DNA of 64,000 nt from Cheiracanthium punctorium (taxonomy: Eukaryota > Arthropoda > Arachnida > Araneae > Cheiracanthiidae), in NCBI GenBank assembly GCA_038373885.1, contig JAWZYV010019913.1:670001-734000 (forward strand), read 5' to 3'. The stretch's first letter is position 1, and each line of letters begins with the position of its first letter. The notes beneath the pieces are model-generated. The model searched no databases and was not told the origin of the DNA. It worked only from the letters and a program-made list of their open reading frames with translations. This document shows positions 11,386-22,078 of this stretch, one piece after another. The position numbers and the translations under genes are program-made.

Positions 11386-12453
11386 TACAGGGCGTCTCAA
11401 AAATATAGCTACAAACTTTTAGGGGAGGTAGGACAGATGGAAAGGATTCTGAATCTCATAACAATGTGGGGTCGAAACCGCTGTTTTCATATACCAGTTA
11501 GCAATACCGTCACCAGTTAGCAATACCTAAGTTATTGGAGTGTTAGTGGCACTTACTATCATGATTTGCCAAAATTTAATTACTTTTTTTTTGCTAAAAT
11601 CTACTGAATTAACCATATGCGGTCGTATGTCTATTCAGGCCACCAAAGCTTTTTCACCATTCTAGTCATATGTCTACTATGTTATTGTTTATTCAGAAAT
11701 AATTGATTTGGACCAGCATGATACTGTGATGAAAATTGATAATAGTAAAATTACATTTTGAATACTGTTATTGTCAGAGAATAAAACATTTGTAATAAAA
11801 TTTAATGAGGTAAGTAATTTGGTGTGGTGATTAACCTCTTCACGAAAATAGCCTTTTTTGGCCCCACATTGCTGCGCTACAACCGAAATTCGAGATTTAT
11901 TGTAAAAATATTGGTGATACATTTATGATTCAAAGTTGAAATTGCTTGTTGAGCCACTCCCGATGACCGTGCCAGTTAATCTTGACTTTGATACTCTTAT
12001 TTTCAATTTTGGCTCTTTGAAAAATTTCGTTTTTTCTCCGCTTCGCCGGTCTTCGACGCGAAAATCACCGTTCTTGGCTGAAACCACTCAGTACACGTTC
12101 TTACACTAGCAGCAGCCTCACCGTAAGAATTTGGAAGCATTCGACGATCCCCAGCATCATATTTCTTCATACTGAAGCAGAAAATCAAAACCTCCCGCAC
12201 TGGACGAGAATTTTACTCGTGAGCTGATATTCTCAATCAAGAAAAAATTTATGATGCAGACACAAATCGACTCATCTGTTTTTATGAGGCTATGTTGACA
12301 GATACTCAAGTTTACTGCACGATGTCTACAATCTATTATTTTACCATTATTTACCGCTGACGAAATCTATAGGAAAACGGCAGAAGTAAGTTGTACACCA
12401 CGGGGCTTACTTCCCCTAAAAGTGTGTCGCTGTACTTTTGTGACATCCTTCTA
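11386..12453 (-). mobile_element. mariner-like element, decayed
   Basis: The left end TACAGGGCGTCTCAAAAATA and the reversed right end TAGAAGGATGTCACAAAAGT align, with CTTTTAGGGGAGGTA / CTTTTAGGGGAAGTA about 30 bases in. The inverted repeat is about 50 bp. A minus-strand mariner transposase N-terminus lies inside the right half. Confidence 0.75.
12000..12200 (-). pseudogene. mariner transposase N-terminal fragment
   Basis: The minus-strand frame begins MREVLIFCF and contains SYGEAAASVRTCTEWFQ. This matches the helix-turn-helix region of mariner transposases (family pattern GE.AVS.RT...WF.RF) that binds the inverted repeats. A basic KTGEAEKKR stretch follows before the stop. About 65 residues are open. 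The catalytic DDE/D domain expected at 11400-12000 could not be followed in any frame, so the copy is broken. Confidence 0.7.
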
Positions 12454-12716
12454 ATTAAAGGAGAGCAAAAATAACTCGAGTGGTATTTAGAACACTGTTA
12501 TATTTGTACTAATCTAATAATCAGTTTAGCAGCAGTTTTGTTGGTCTGTACGAAGTACTCTTTTTACCCATGCTCGACAGTGCTTGATTGAGACGAAATT
12601 AATAAATTAAAAAAAATTTCTTTCTTGTCTGTTCTTGTACTTGCACTTTGAACGACTTTAAATGAAACTTATTATGAATAAAGTCATGAGCTATTGGACG
12701 AGCATTTTACTCGTGA

Positions 12717-12868
12717 TGGTTAACGTGGTTTCGTTATGGGAAAGCTCACTAGAGCTATCTAGGGAAGAAAGCCTTGGGCGGTGGACGCATTAGTTTGTAT
12801 CTGGAGAAAGCTACAAAATACCCTAGACCCCCTACATCTACAACCGCGCGGTAGACCAGAATCCTGGA
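12717..12868 (+). repeat. Dispersed ~150-bp repeat, copy 2
   Basis: Shares TAGAGCTATCTAGG, GAAAGCCTTGGGCGG, ATCTGGAGAAAGCTAC, CTACAACCGCGCGGTAGACCAGAATCC with the family described at 9824-9985. The middle part is more diverged. Confidence 0.6.
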
Positions 12869-12869
12869 T

Positions 12870-14870
12870 CTTTACACATGAACTAACATAGATAAAAACA
12901 TTTAATTAAAATTTACTCATATTCTATTTAAAAATATCTCTTAGAAAATTAATTCGGATAAAATAAAGTTACTTTCACAACATAAAACTGCAGCTTGTAC
13001 ATAAAATTCATTAACTGGAATTTGATTGGAAATTTATTTTATAAATTAGAGATCGTTCTGCCGTCTTTCTAGAAATTTCTATAGACTGACGAAAGTCATC
13101 TAATGCGTTAATCTAATACTGCCTCGTAAACGCATCATTCTCTCGGGGACCTTTGGTAAAGTTAAACAACCTGAATTAACGACACTAATTTATTGACTAC
13201 GGGAATTTGCTCGTTGGCTTTCAGAAGATTGATTGAAAATATAAAAGTAAACTCAAGCGGCAGTTTCGGGAGGAAAACATTCTTTCATTCTGAAAGGTGA
13301 TCTGAAGAAGAGGTATCATATTAATGCTGTTATGCTGTTCCTTTAATGAAACAATAGGGACAAACAGGACTTCAGAAAACAGCTTCAAAAACAAATCAAT
13401 GGTGCTAAACACCCGAAAAAGTTAATAAGGCTTCTTCATTAAATGCACTTATATTATCAGTAAATCTACATGCATCTCATGTAACTTGTCGAAAAAATTC
13501 CCCATTGAACACATTTTTGATTCCCCATGCAGAACCTATTTTTGAAGGCGACTTTTGTGCTTAAACACTAAAGTCGCCTTCAAAAATGGGCCAAAGGGTT
13601 TTCTGTTTAGGAAAATACTGCCAAATTCCGTATGTTTAAGATTTTTCCTGAATGTTTCACAGTTCGCATAAGTTCACTGTTTGTAATTGTGCATAGTACA
13701 ACTTCTAAAAAGACTTTCTGAAGTTTTTTGAGTCTCTTGCTTAATTGGATTCTTTGTAAAAGCTGTTCAAACGTTGCAAGATTTCTCAAAATAAATAAAT
13801 AAATAAATAAATAAAGAATTATGAATGAACAAAATTAAAATGAATTATGATGAACACATGAATTATGATTCACCTTCCAACGCAATCTTAATAGGGCTTA
13901 CACTACTGCTTAGCAAACAGTCAACAAGTTCTCTCTTGTTTTTTAAAATGAGAGGCACCTCTTCAGCAAGCGTCGTTATTTTCCGGCATGGGTCTTAAAG
14001 TTCTTCTGTAGCTCAGTGTGTTGAAGGTGTTGGGTCGCCTTGGGGCCCAGCATTAAAAATAGGCCACCAGTGGGTAGCGAGACATAATGTATCGTTCAAA
14101 CGTATTAAGTTATCATCTATGTTGCAAAAACTTTTCAGAACAGGACCAGAAATTCCAAAAGCTTAGTGAACTAGTTAGGAACGAAATTTCTGTTGAAAAG
14201 CTCTTTTGTGAATACAAATATGTGACCGAAAATTATTTGAAGAATAAGGCTAGTCTAAAAATGCAAAAAAAAACCCAGGACATATCTTCTAACACTTTCT
14301 ATAAATAGCGACACAAACGGAGAACAGCATTATTAAATCATAGAACCAAAGTTTTTCTTTTTGCCCCGTATAGAACACCAAAGCACTCGTTGCTATTCTT
14401 TTAGCTTTAGTGCATAAAGAGTTTAAGAGTTCATGTATTGATGGAAAATACAGAAAAGTATCGTCTTTTCATTAAAAAAGGAAAAGATAAAAAAAAGAGA
14501 GGCAGAATTTGAACTAAAAGAGAACGAGTAAAAAAGAAAGCAATCTCTTTGATCTTATCGATTTATGTCCAGATGTATCTTTAGCGAATTGATTCCAATA
14601 TTCTTTGTTGAGTTTCAAAAATTCACTTCCCAGCATTTTTACAATGATTTATTATAATTTCTTTTCCATTCTTTCGAGTATCAAGAATATTTCCTTTTCT
14701 TTACAAGAAAAAAAAATTTAAGAAAAAATTGCAGTGGCACTTTAGTTCTTTTTTTTCTTTCATCACTGGCTTTTAATTTTCGACCATTGTGTTTTATGGA
14801 ATGAAAATTCCTTTCCTGTCACAGGAAAAAAAACTAATGTTTTTTAGGAATTTTCATCCAGTTTTTATTT
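12870..14870. other. No recognisable gene; hairpin and AAAT repeat
   Basis: Contains a strong inverted repeat at 13535-13590, an (AAAT)n run at about 13790-13815, and at about 13997-14060 a tRNA A-box-like TAGCTCAGTGTG without a convincing B box. The frame at 14087-14308 (73 codons) resembles no known protein. Confidence 0.4.
13535..13590. repeat. Hairpin, ~21-bp arms
   Basis: TATTTTTGAAGGCGACTTT pairs with AAAGTCGCCTTCAAAAATG across a loop of about 14 bases. It could be the remaining core of a foldback element; no flanking duplication was found. Confidence 0.6.
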
Positions 14871-14879
14871 TTTCTCGAT

Positions 14880-15100
14880 AGAATTTTTTTTATCAATGGG
14901 CGGCATTTGCTCATCAAGCATTTTGCCACAACTAAGGCAAGAATTACTGACCATTTTACTATGGGAGCAATCAGTGGGCGGCCAGTATTACCCCCAATGA
15001 AGGGACGACTAGTTAACATCCGCGCCCAAGCGGGATTCGAACTCGGGATCCGAGACGTGATAGAAAGGTTCTTAAGCCACTACACCATCTGGGCGGCTCG
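14880..15100 (-). repeat. tRNA-derived SINE
   Basis: On the minus strand, starting near 15100, an A box TGGTGTAGTGG is followed about 45 bases later by a B box GAGTTCGAATCC, the internal pol III promoter of a tRNA head. The body (about 14900-15010) shares a domain with repeats at 18950-19060 and 25960-26042, with ACTGACCATTTTACTATGGG and GTGGGCGGCCAGTATTACCC recurring in variant form. It ends in an A-rich stretch. SINEs do not encode protein; LINE enzymes move them. Confidence 0.7.
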
Positions 15101-15109
15101 ATAGAAAAG

Positions 15110-15940
15110 TTAACGGTGTATTTTAACATGTAAAGTGATATGAACAGATTGAATAGATCTAGACGCAAACAGAGGTGTAAGCAGAGATCTGCAGACTACA
15201 TTTGTCATCGGAGCTTTCGACTACGAAGAATTGTCATAGAAATTGAATTCTTAAATGTTATTAAATTCTTTCTTGGAAATACTTCGGATTAAATGTGTGA
15301 ATTAAAATATTGTCAAATAAATTTTCAGGTATCAATTCAAATTCTGGGACGAAAACAAGTACACTCTTATTCTCGAAATTAGTAGAAACATTTCCAAGGA
15401 CAAACCACAAGCAGTATTTCTGTTAGTGGAACACTTTAGCTTCCAAGAAATTGTTAATCACAAAACGAACTCTGAATGGATAAATCAGGTAGAATCAACA
15501 ATGCTTCTCTGTGTTAAACGAGATGCATTTAAATTAATCAAAGAGGAGAGAAGGCAGCTACATTAGGATACTGGCCTATTTCTGCCAGTGTAACACAGCA
15601 CTGAGCTGAAATGTTTTAGGTACGGCAAAACAAACTGCAGCTGAAAGGAGCTTCAAATAAATTGACTGGACTGCAAAATAGCTGTTTTTAAATAGAGCTT
15701 CACTCTTTTTAAAAGGTTCTACTTTACATTAAATACACTGGCCTGCAGAAGTTATGATACAACCTGTTTAAAAACCCTATTTCATAATAAAACTGCGTAG
15801 AACATAATAACTTTATGACAAAAATGTACAGTAATAAACAGTTTTTCATCGAATTCGAAATAGGAATTTACGAGTTACAACAAAAAAGCCCTCTTGGCAG
15901 GAATCTTGGAAAAAATCGGTTCATCATAATATGCAGAGCA
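15110..15940. other. No recognisable feature
   Basis: The sequence ACTGGCCTGCAGAAGTTATG at about 15740 may be the outer end of the Tc1 relic that follows, but no matching inverted end was found. Confidence 0.3.
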
Positions 15941-15989
15941 GTGTCATGCGAACATTATGAAAACGGATTATACTAAAAAATGTGGACTC

Positions 15990-16760
15990 TTCTAACTGAA
16001 ATGCATCGACGGTATCGACATTCTATGCTGCCGATTAAGTTGTCAAACCAAAATGGGAAGCGAAGACCAGGCACGAAATAAGCCTTGTTTCAGTTTGTGT
16101 TACGATCTCGGTGGAGGACTTAGTGCATCGACGAATCTGCACAGGTAGTCCCACGCATTACCTGTTGGACTCAAGTCTGTATATAGAGTTGGCAATCCCA
16201 TTCCTTCCAAACTCATCAAAAAGGTTTTACATCACAGCTCGGTGCGGCCGCTAACTGTATCACCCAACCATTAGAAGCGGCATATAGACAGATCAAGGGT
16301 CTTGTGTCGATATCTCACACCATTCAAAGTTCCTCCAGGGAACACTTGCAGGTTAGTGTGACCAAGCGAGACAGATTCACTCTTAAACAATGATTGCATT
16401 ACCTTTGTAACTTTGTTTTTCAACTATGTTGGATTGCTTGCATTTGGTACGTTTCCCCCTCCAGATCAGCAGATGCCTTGAATACCGCTTCAGCATGAAC
16501 CTAGACTTGTCTTTGAAGATTGCAGAAATATATGGTTGTCAAATCCAGGAAGAGTGCCAGAAATCTTGCCCAACGTAAATGGGTACATCTCCGTCGTTGG
16601 TTCTGGGATACGCTGGTTACTTTGCATTGATATCTGTAAGTGAAGACATCTTCGTAACACAGAAGAGTAGCTTCTTGAACTTGATGCGATAAAATGATTT
16701 GCAACGAGCTGAGCCACAGTAGCGCTTCTCTTTTTTTCGAGCCGAAACAACCAAGCACAA
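15990..16760 (-). pseudogene. Tc1-type transposase, heavily decayed
   Basis: The minus strand shows the expected order of Tc1 transposase motifs, spread over several frames with stops between. Near 16720-16600 is an HTH-distal region with ATVAQLVANHF. Near 16520-16440 is the first catalytic region DKSRFMLKRYSRHLLIWRG, corresponding to the family DESRF....VWR. At about 16330 comes PGGTLNGVRY, and at about 16195-16140 DLSPTGNAWDYLCRFV, corresponding to SPDLNPIE.VWD.LGR. The third catalytic glutamate is lost (TGN where PIE is expected). A C-terminal tail runs to about 16000. Many frameshifts make this non-functional. Longer chance frames on both strands at 16617-17292 overlap it and are not genes. 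Confidence 0.75.
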
Positions 16761-16799
16761 TGCCAAGCACAGGGCCCTAGCACAATGCCATCGGAAAGC

Positions 16800-17430
16800 T
16801 TTCCGTAGTGAATAAATCAATATTTCCTTACTTATGGCGTCACATTCCGAAAGAGCTTCTCTGTTTGGTACCACGAAGCCGTCGGTATCACTATCGGAAA
16901 TACCACTATTTTTTCGCGACAAGATAAATACAGGCGAGAAGCTCTTTCTGATATCGAGGAGTACAAGATTGATATATTGTATTGTTTGTATTATGGAGTG
17001 TAAGGAACTACCACAAAAAGCCCCCCTTAAGGCTGACTTTCCCTCACTGTTAAAAAACACATCCCTTTCTTGGCGGATATCCCCCAGCCCCTCGGAAAAT
17101 CATCAAAGAAAATGCCCGCAATTGAGAAAACGCCAGCCCTGCTCCAGCAGCGTACTCAGACTTCCTTCTTTTAAAGAGGCGAGGGGTATTATAGACGTGA
17201 TTTTTACGTTAAAAGTCATAATCTTTATTAAAATAAATGAAAAATACATGGACTTTATTTTTTTAAAAATTCTTCAAGGGGGTGGAATTTGACCCTCAAC
17301 AACTCCCCTCTTGCATACTCCATCCTCATCGTATTCTCAGTCTGAATGTACAACAAGACAGCCGTCAATAGCATCATTTATAGTAAAAAATATCAAAACA
17401 GAAAAATAAGAATTGGCATTATCAAGAATC
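16800..17430. other. No recognisable gene
   Basis: The plus-strand frame at 16834-17292 (152 codons) has no recognisable domain and overlaps an opposing frame and the Tc1 relic, so I do not call it a gene. Confidence 0.4.
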
Positions 17431-17438
17431 AGTTAATA

Positions 17439-17873
17439 CAGCGTTTATCAACCTGTGGGGCGCGCAGAGCGTTTGCAAGGGGGGGGGGGCGAGAGAAGTC
17501 CCCTTCAAAGTGGCCTTCATCAGTACTGATGAAGGCCAAAACAATTTTTGGCTGAAACGTGCGTATCCTCTTACCTATAACATCTTATGTGTGTTTTTTA
17601 CAAAGTTTTTTATTTACCTTATTGTTTAACACCAGTATACTGAGTGTTTTTTCAGTTATCTTATTTATTCTCATTTTTACTCAAAAATATATCCATTTCT
17701 GCTCAAAATATTCATTCAAACTTACTGATAGCATTATTTTGTAGAAAATTCGACCAAATCTTCATTGCTAAAGATTAAAAAATTGAATGTATGCTGAAAA
17801 ATGTCAGAAGGGGGCGCCACCGTAAGTTAGCCTTTGTTGGGGGGGGGCGACGCTAAAAGGTTGAGAACCGCTG
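17439..17873. mobile_element. hAT MITE, family 1 copy a, perfect 8-bp target duplication
   Basis: The ends CAGCGTTTATCAACC and GGTTGAGAACCGCTG are inverted versions of the classic hAT end CAGCGGTTCTCAACC. The flanks are AGTTAATA on both sides (17431-17438, 17874-17881). A related copy at 43269-43600 shares GTGGGGCGCG and most of the interior. This copy has about 100 additional bases including a perfect 26-bp palindrome at 17512-17537. Confidence 0.93.
17512..17537. repeat. Perfect 26-bp palindrome
   Basis: The half-site GGCCTTCATCAGT is followed directly by its exact reverse complement, with no loop. It lies in the part of the hAT MITE missing from the sister copy. Confidence 0.9.
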
Positions 17874-17881
17874 AGTTAATA

Positions 17882-18820
17882 TATTTACAAGTGCTTTCAT
17901 AAACTATAAGTATGTATGTAGAGGGTGAGAAACAACAGTCTGTATTTTTGCTTAAAAATTAATAAAAATAATCAAAATCTAATCTCTGAGTGTTTCTAGT
18001 TTACAAATTAAAAGAGAGTAAAAGTGGACAAATGGATGAAATGGACAAAATGATATTTTGTGCGGGGCGTTGTTTTTTTTTTTTCACATCGGGCGAAATA
18101 GGACAGCCCCGTGTTTGCACCCATAATCCTTCAACGACCCCTTAATCTATGAATAATTATTTTTCGCTAGTTTTCGTTTAGTTCTCTTTTTTTAATGCAA
18201 ATCAACTTGTTGAAGAGGGATTTCTAATTAAAATACTAGCTTTTTTTTTTAAAGTAATTTCAGGCAAAAAGCTATGAAACACTCCTGCGTAGGATTTACT
18301 TCTTGCGTAGGCACAGACTCCTTGCGTAGGATGGATAAGTGCTACTCTTAAGAGGTATTTACTGAAGACGACTTTCCAAAAGACTTTGTAAAAGACAGAT
18401 ATTTGGTAAATCTTGCAACCTCCCCCTCTTCCCCTTCTCTCCCATAAAAAAACAAAAAGAAAAAGAAGCACTGATAATATGTTTCAGGGTAACCATTTGC
18501 GTACTTCTCGTTTAGTGATATGTATTAAAGTCGTCTTGAGAGCATGGGGAAACAGGAAAACCTTAAGCCTTTAAAATAGAATAGAAGGAAGTAATGTGAT
18601 CGCGAAAAATTTCGGTAGCCAGATTTCGAAGAAAAAATCGATTTCGACTGCCTCTAAATTTACTTTTAAGAATTTTTACGATGCATCTCCTCGTACGCAT
18701 GCATGTACGTTCATATAAATGCATGTACTGTACAACCCATTTTGACGGACCGCAAGTCCATTTTGACCAGTTTTTCCCTGACGTCTGTCCTTCGTACGTA
18801 TGTAACGCGCACATCGGAAA
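17882..18820. other. No recognisable gene
   Basis: AT-rich with T-runs at 18073-18084 and 18241-18250, and a short direct repeat CTTGCGTAGG at 18301-18330. Frames of 83-89 codons on the minus strand resemble no known protein. Confidence 0.4.
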
Positions 18821-18949
18821 AAAAACTATTGGTCGTAGAATGTTGAAACTTTCTATTTAGGATTGTTGCACCTCCTCTTTTGGTCCCAATCGACTGGTTA
18901 GTTTATGTACAGGGCCGCCCAAAAGATTTCTAATACATTGCTTTTCTAA

Positions 18950-19125
18950 TGCGGGTACTAGCCGTTTGCAGGCATTGGCCACTACCAGGCCGGAAGTACT
19001 GGTTACTTTATTATGGAGGCAACTGAAATTGGTGGACCAACGTTCTCCCTTCATAGAAGGGAATTCACCCAAGTCTATGCCGGGAATCGAACCCGGACCA
19101 TTGGTCTGGTAGGGTGGTTCTCTAA
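18950..19125 (-). repeat. tRNA-derived SINE, same body as the 14.9-kb copy
   Basis: Minus-strand B box GGGTTCGATTCCCGG (about 19079-19093) follows GACCAATGGTCC. The body shares the central domain GTACTGGTTACTTTATTATG, GGTGGACCAACGTT and CCTTCATAGAAGGG with 14900-15010. The A box is poorly preserved. Confidence 0.6.
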
Positions 19126-19904
19126 TAATTACTACTGAATGCAGCCTGATAATAATTCAAACATAACAAGTTATTTTTATGATGAGGGAGCATAATTATT
19201 GCATTGTTAATGTATACGGAATTACTGATTTATATGTAGCTACGTTATCAAAGAAACAGGAATGTTCTGAGTGTAACTGATGTTTGTTTTTTACGCAAGC
19301 GGGATATAAACTTTAATAATTAGCAAATTTATAGCAGCACTCTATTGACTTTCAATTAAAAATACTTAAAACAGCCCTTATTTCGAATACCAACTTACTC
19401 GTTTTTAGATGTATTGCATCTAAATTTTGTTTAGATTATATGTATTTTTTCAATTCCTACTATCAGGTCACATTCTCTCTATATATATCCTGTACAAATT
19501 TTCAATCTTTAATAAAACACAGTTTTATTCATCCACTCAAGTTAAAATGCATTTTTTTAAAACCTGTAGCGGATGACACTGGATGTTAATACAGTATTGG
19601 TCCCAATTGACTGACTAATTTATCTGCAGGACCGCCCACAAGATTCTAAATATATCTCTCTCTATGGCCCGAAATTCATGAAACTCGCATATCTCAAAAA
19701 ATATTAGACGTAGAATGTTGAAACTTTATATTCAGGATTGTTGCAGCATCTAGTTGTGCACCCGCCATTTCGGTCCCATTCCACTGGATAGTTTATCTAC
19801 AGCGCCGCCCCAAAATTTTTTAATACATTACGCTCTATGGGCAGAGATTCATTAAAGCGTATTTTTGAGGTATTAGACTAGTTCAAACGACTCAGAAGTG
19901 ATAT

Positions 19905-20060
19905 ATGCTGTTAAGGGTTACAAAATGAATTTCTCCATCGGAAAAAAGTGTCTTTATCATTTATAGTTTCTGCTACAGGAACACTCGAAAGAATTCAACA
20001 CATTACGGTCATGGCAGTCTTAGAGACATTCATTCATTTCAATCACAATACCGTCCTACT
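19905..20060. repeat. Repeat paired with 21485-21660
   Basis: TTCTCCATCGGAAAAAAGT, CAGGAACACTC, ACATTACGGTCA.TGGCAGT and CTACTATATG occur in the same order at 21485-21660, showing that the array region was duplicated or is a dispersed family. Confidence 0.6.
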
Positions 20061-20894
20061 ATATGGTTAAGTAATGGTCCGACCACAGTAGCATGTCTTC
20101 TTCAAAAATTAAACCAAAAAGTTGCAAAGCTTGGTGAATTTCGATGTACGTATGTGTGTATTCAACTCTCATATCCCCAAAACTATTAGTCGTAGAATGT
20201 TGAAATTTCATATATAAGATTTTTGTAACATCTAGTTGTGCATCTCGATTTTTGGTTCCAATCTTCTGGAGAGTTTATTTACGGGATCTCCAAAAGAACT
20301 TCAATATATTATTGTTTAAGAACATCTTCAATATACTACGTCTGTAGTCAGTAATTGTTTGGCCCATGCCCAAAATCTCGCTCTTCGTCATCGACCTTGG
20401 CGAGTTCCGTCGAAATACCGCCAAATCTCTCTCTAAAAATAATATCGTATTTAGCATAACTCTAAAACGTTTAACCGTAGAATGTTGAAATTTTGTATTT
20501 AGAACTTTTGTATCATCTAACTGTGCATCTTTTGATTGCAATCGACTGGGTCACCCAAATGACTTTAAATACATTAAGGTGTAAGGATACATTCAATTCA
20601 TTGAAAGTCTGTGTTTAAGGACTGCTTTTGGCTATCCCCACAATATCTCGCAATCTATCTCAAGCTTGTCGGCTTTTGGCAAAATATCTCCAAATTAAGT
20701 GTCAAAAACAAATCTTTCAAATTGAATATAGCTTGGCGAATCGGAAATTATTTGGCTAGAAATCGCTAAACCTTAGTATTACTGCAGTATTTTATTTCTT
20801 TCAAACAAAATAAGTTTAGATGGCCGAAAATATTTTGGATTTAATAGACGCACAAGGAAGTCATCTGTTGTCTACCTCAGATTATTTTTTGTTG

Positions 20895-20950
20895 AGACAA
20901 GGTACCCTAGAGCTATCTGCTAAAGGGTTGAATAACTTTTTAAGGGATTT
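20895..20950 (+). repeat. Dispersed ~150-bp repeat, partial copy
   Basis: GTTGAGACAAGGTACCCTAG, AGCTATCTGC and TTTTTAAGGGATT match the start of the family described at 9824-9985. Confidence 0.45.
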
Positions 20951-20959
20951 TAATGCTGT

Positions 20960-21136
20960 TTTTAATTACGAGAGCAACATGGCGGTCGATCGAATCGTTC
21001 ATCACATGCCACACACCTAGAGACCATTTTTGACGCAGCTGTGCGCGCACAGCCAGCTGTGTCAAAAATGGTCTCTGAATCTGTGGCTCGCGATGAACAA
21101 TTCGATCAACCACCATGTTGCTGGTAGTTAAATCGA
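20960..21136. repeat. Foldback sequence, ~85-bp arms
   Basis: The left arm reads AATTACGAGAGCAACATGG, then GATCGAATCGTTCATC and AGAGACCATTTTTGAC. The right arm reads the same backwards on the other strand, with GTCAAAAATGGTCTCT, GATGAACAATTCGATC and CCATGTTGCTGGTAGTTAA. The innermost 23 bases pair almost perfectly around a GTGCGCGCAC centre. The right arm and the 50 bases beyond it also match 45460-45545 in opposite orientation, so it belongs to a dispersed family. Confidence 0.8.
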
Positions 21137-21484
21137 GCGATAGCGACGGCTGCGCTTTTTTTCATCATTGGGCAGTCTATCCTGTTGTTCAATATAAATG
21201 TTTTTCCATGATATTCTTCCACTTTTAATCAGATGGTAGTGTTGTTAAAAGTATTCCTGACATTTTTTTACAAATAATCGACAATTGTTACGGGAAATTA
21301 AGTACTAAAAAGTAAAGGATTCTCTTGTAACAATGTCACTCTCAAGTGTTTTTATAGAAATCAAATTTATTCTTCGTGACTGACAACAGTCAAAACGCCA
21401 GAGTTTTGTGTCCTCACGATGAGGACAGCGCACGTTAAAGGGTTAAAGCGTAGAGATATTCTTCTATTTGAAATGAAACAAAAT

Positions 21485-21660
21485 TGACATATGTTATTAA
21501 AAACTGCAAAATGGGTTCTCCATCGAAAAAAGTATCTGTAACCGTAAGAGTTCTTCAGGAACACTCAAAATAATTCCAATACATTACGGTCAATGGCAGT
21601 TAAGAGGAAGGCATCCATTTAAAGCACAATGGTATTCTACTATATGTATAATTAGCTAAT
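21485..21660. repeat. Repeat paired with 19905-20060
   Basis: Same ordered strings as the 19.9-kb copy (TTCTCCATCGAAAAAAGTAT, CAGGAACACTC, ACATTACGGTCAATGGCAGT). Confidence 0.6.
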
Positions 21661-22031
21661 GATATAAGGACGATCGTGAGCTTCTCTCAAAAGTCGCCAA
21701 TATTAGCGACTTTTGCGATAGATCGCCAAATATAATGAAAAAAACGGGGTATGGCTGTGTCGTGGACACGGCCGTGTGTTTTACGTGAATACGTGTGCGT
21801 AGTGAGTAATATTTTCTTTGAGTTTCATCGGGTTCAGGAAAGAAATTAAGTAAACAAATTACTGTGTAATAGCTTTATTAATGATAGGTATGTCACACGA
21901 AACGTATTCAAGTGTGTTGGCATGAAACAAAACAAAGCATTACCTGAAAAAAAAAAAAATTGAATTTTCATAAATTGTAAAATGACGTCATATTTGCATA
22001 ATTAACAAAATGATGTTTAAATGCAAGACAT

Positions 22032-22077
22032 AACGTTGGGTTTTATTGTTTGCAAAACAAACAATAAAACCGACGTT
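22032..22077. repeat. Hairpin at the end of the Tc1-like relic
   Basis: AACGTTGGGTTTTATTGTTTG and CAAACAATAAAACCGACGTT pair over about 20 bp around a 5-base loop. It sits directly after the minus-strand transposase stop region. It may be part of the terminal repeat, but the partner end was not found. Confidence 0.65.
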
Positions 22078-22078
22078 A

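Larger units (their letters stand above)
18829..20600. repeat. Degenerate repeat array (GTAGAATGTTGAAA units)
   Basis: GTAGAATGTTGAAA-type strings recur at about 18835, 19710, 20193 and 20475. Each is followed by a TAGTTGTGCA-type string, then GGTCCCAATCGACTGG-like, GTTTAT.TACAGG and AATACATTA. The last block also recurs alone at about 19600. Spacing is irregular, from about 170 bp up, because of insertions, including a SINE at about 18950-19125. No protein is encoded; minus-strand frames across it are chance. Confidence 0.7.

Noticed and set aside
13997..14060. tRNA gene
   Set aside because: Only an A-box-like TAGCTCAGTGTG is seen; no B box or cloverleaf pairing.
16617..17292. Opposing frames of 147 and 152 codons as possible genes
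   Set aside because: They overlap each other and a decayed Tc1 transposase, contain no recognisable domain, and show no start context or neighbouring exons.
20275..21020. Frames at 20275-20541 and 20820-21020 as proteins
   Set aside because: They run through the repeat array, a dispersed repeat and a foldback arm; the codons are by-products of repeats.
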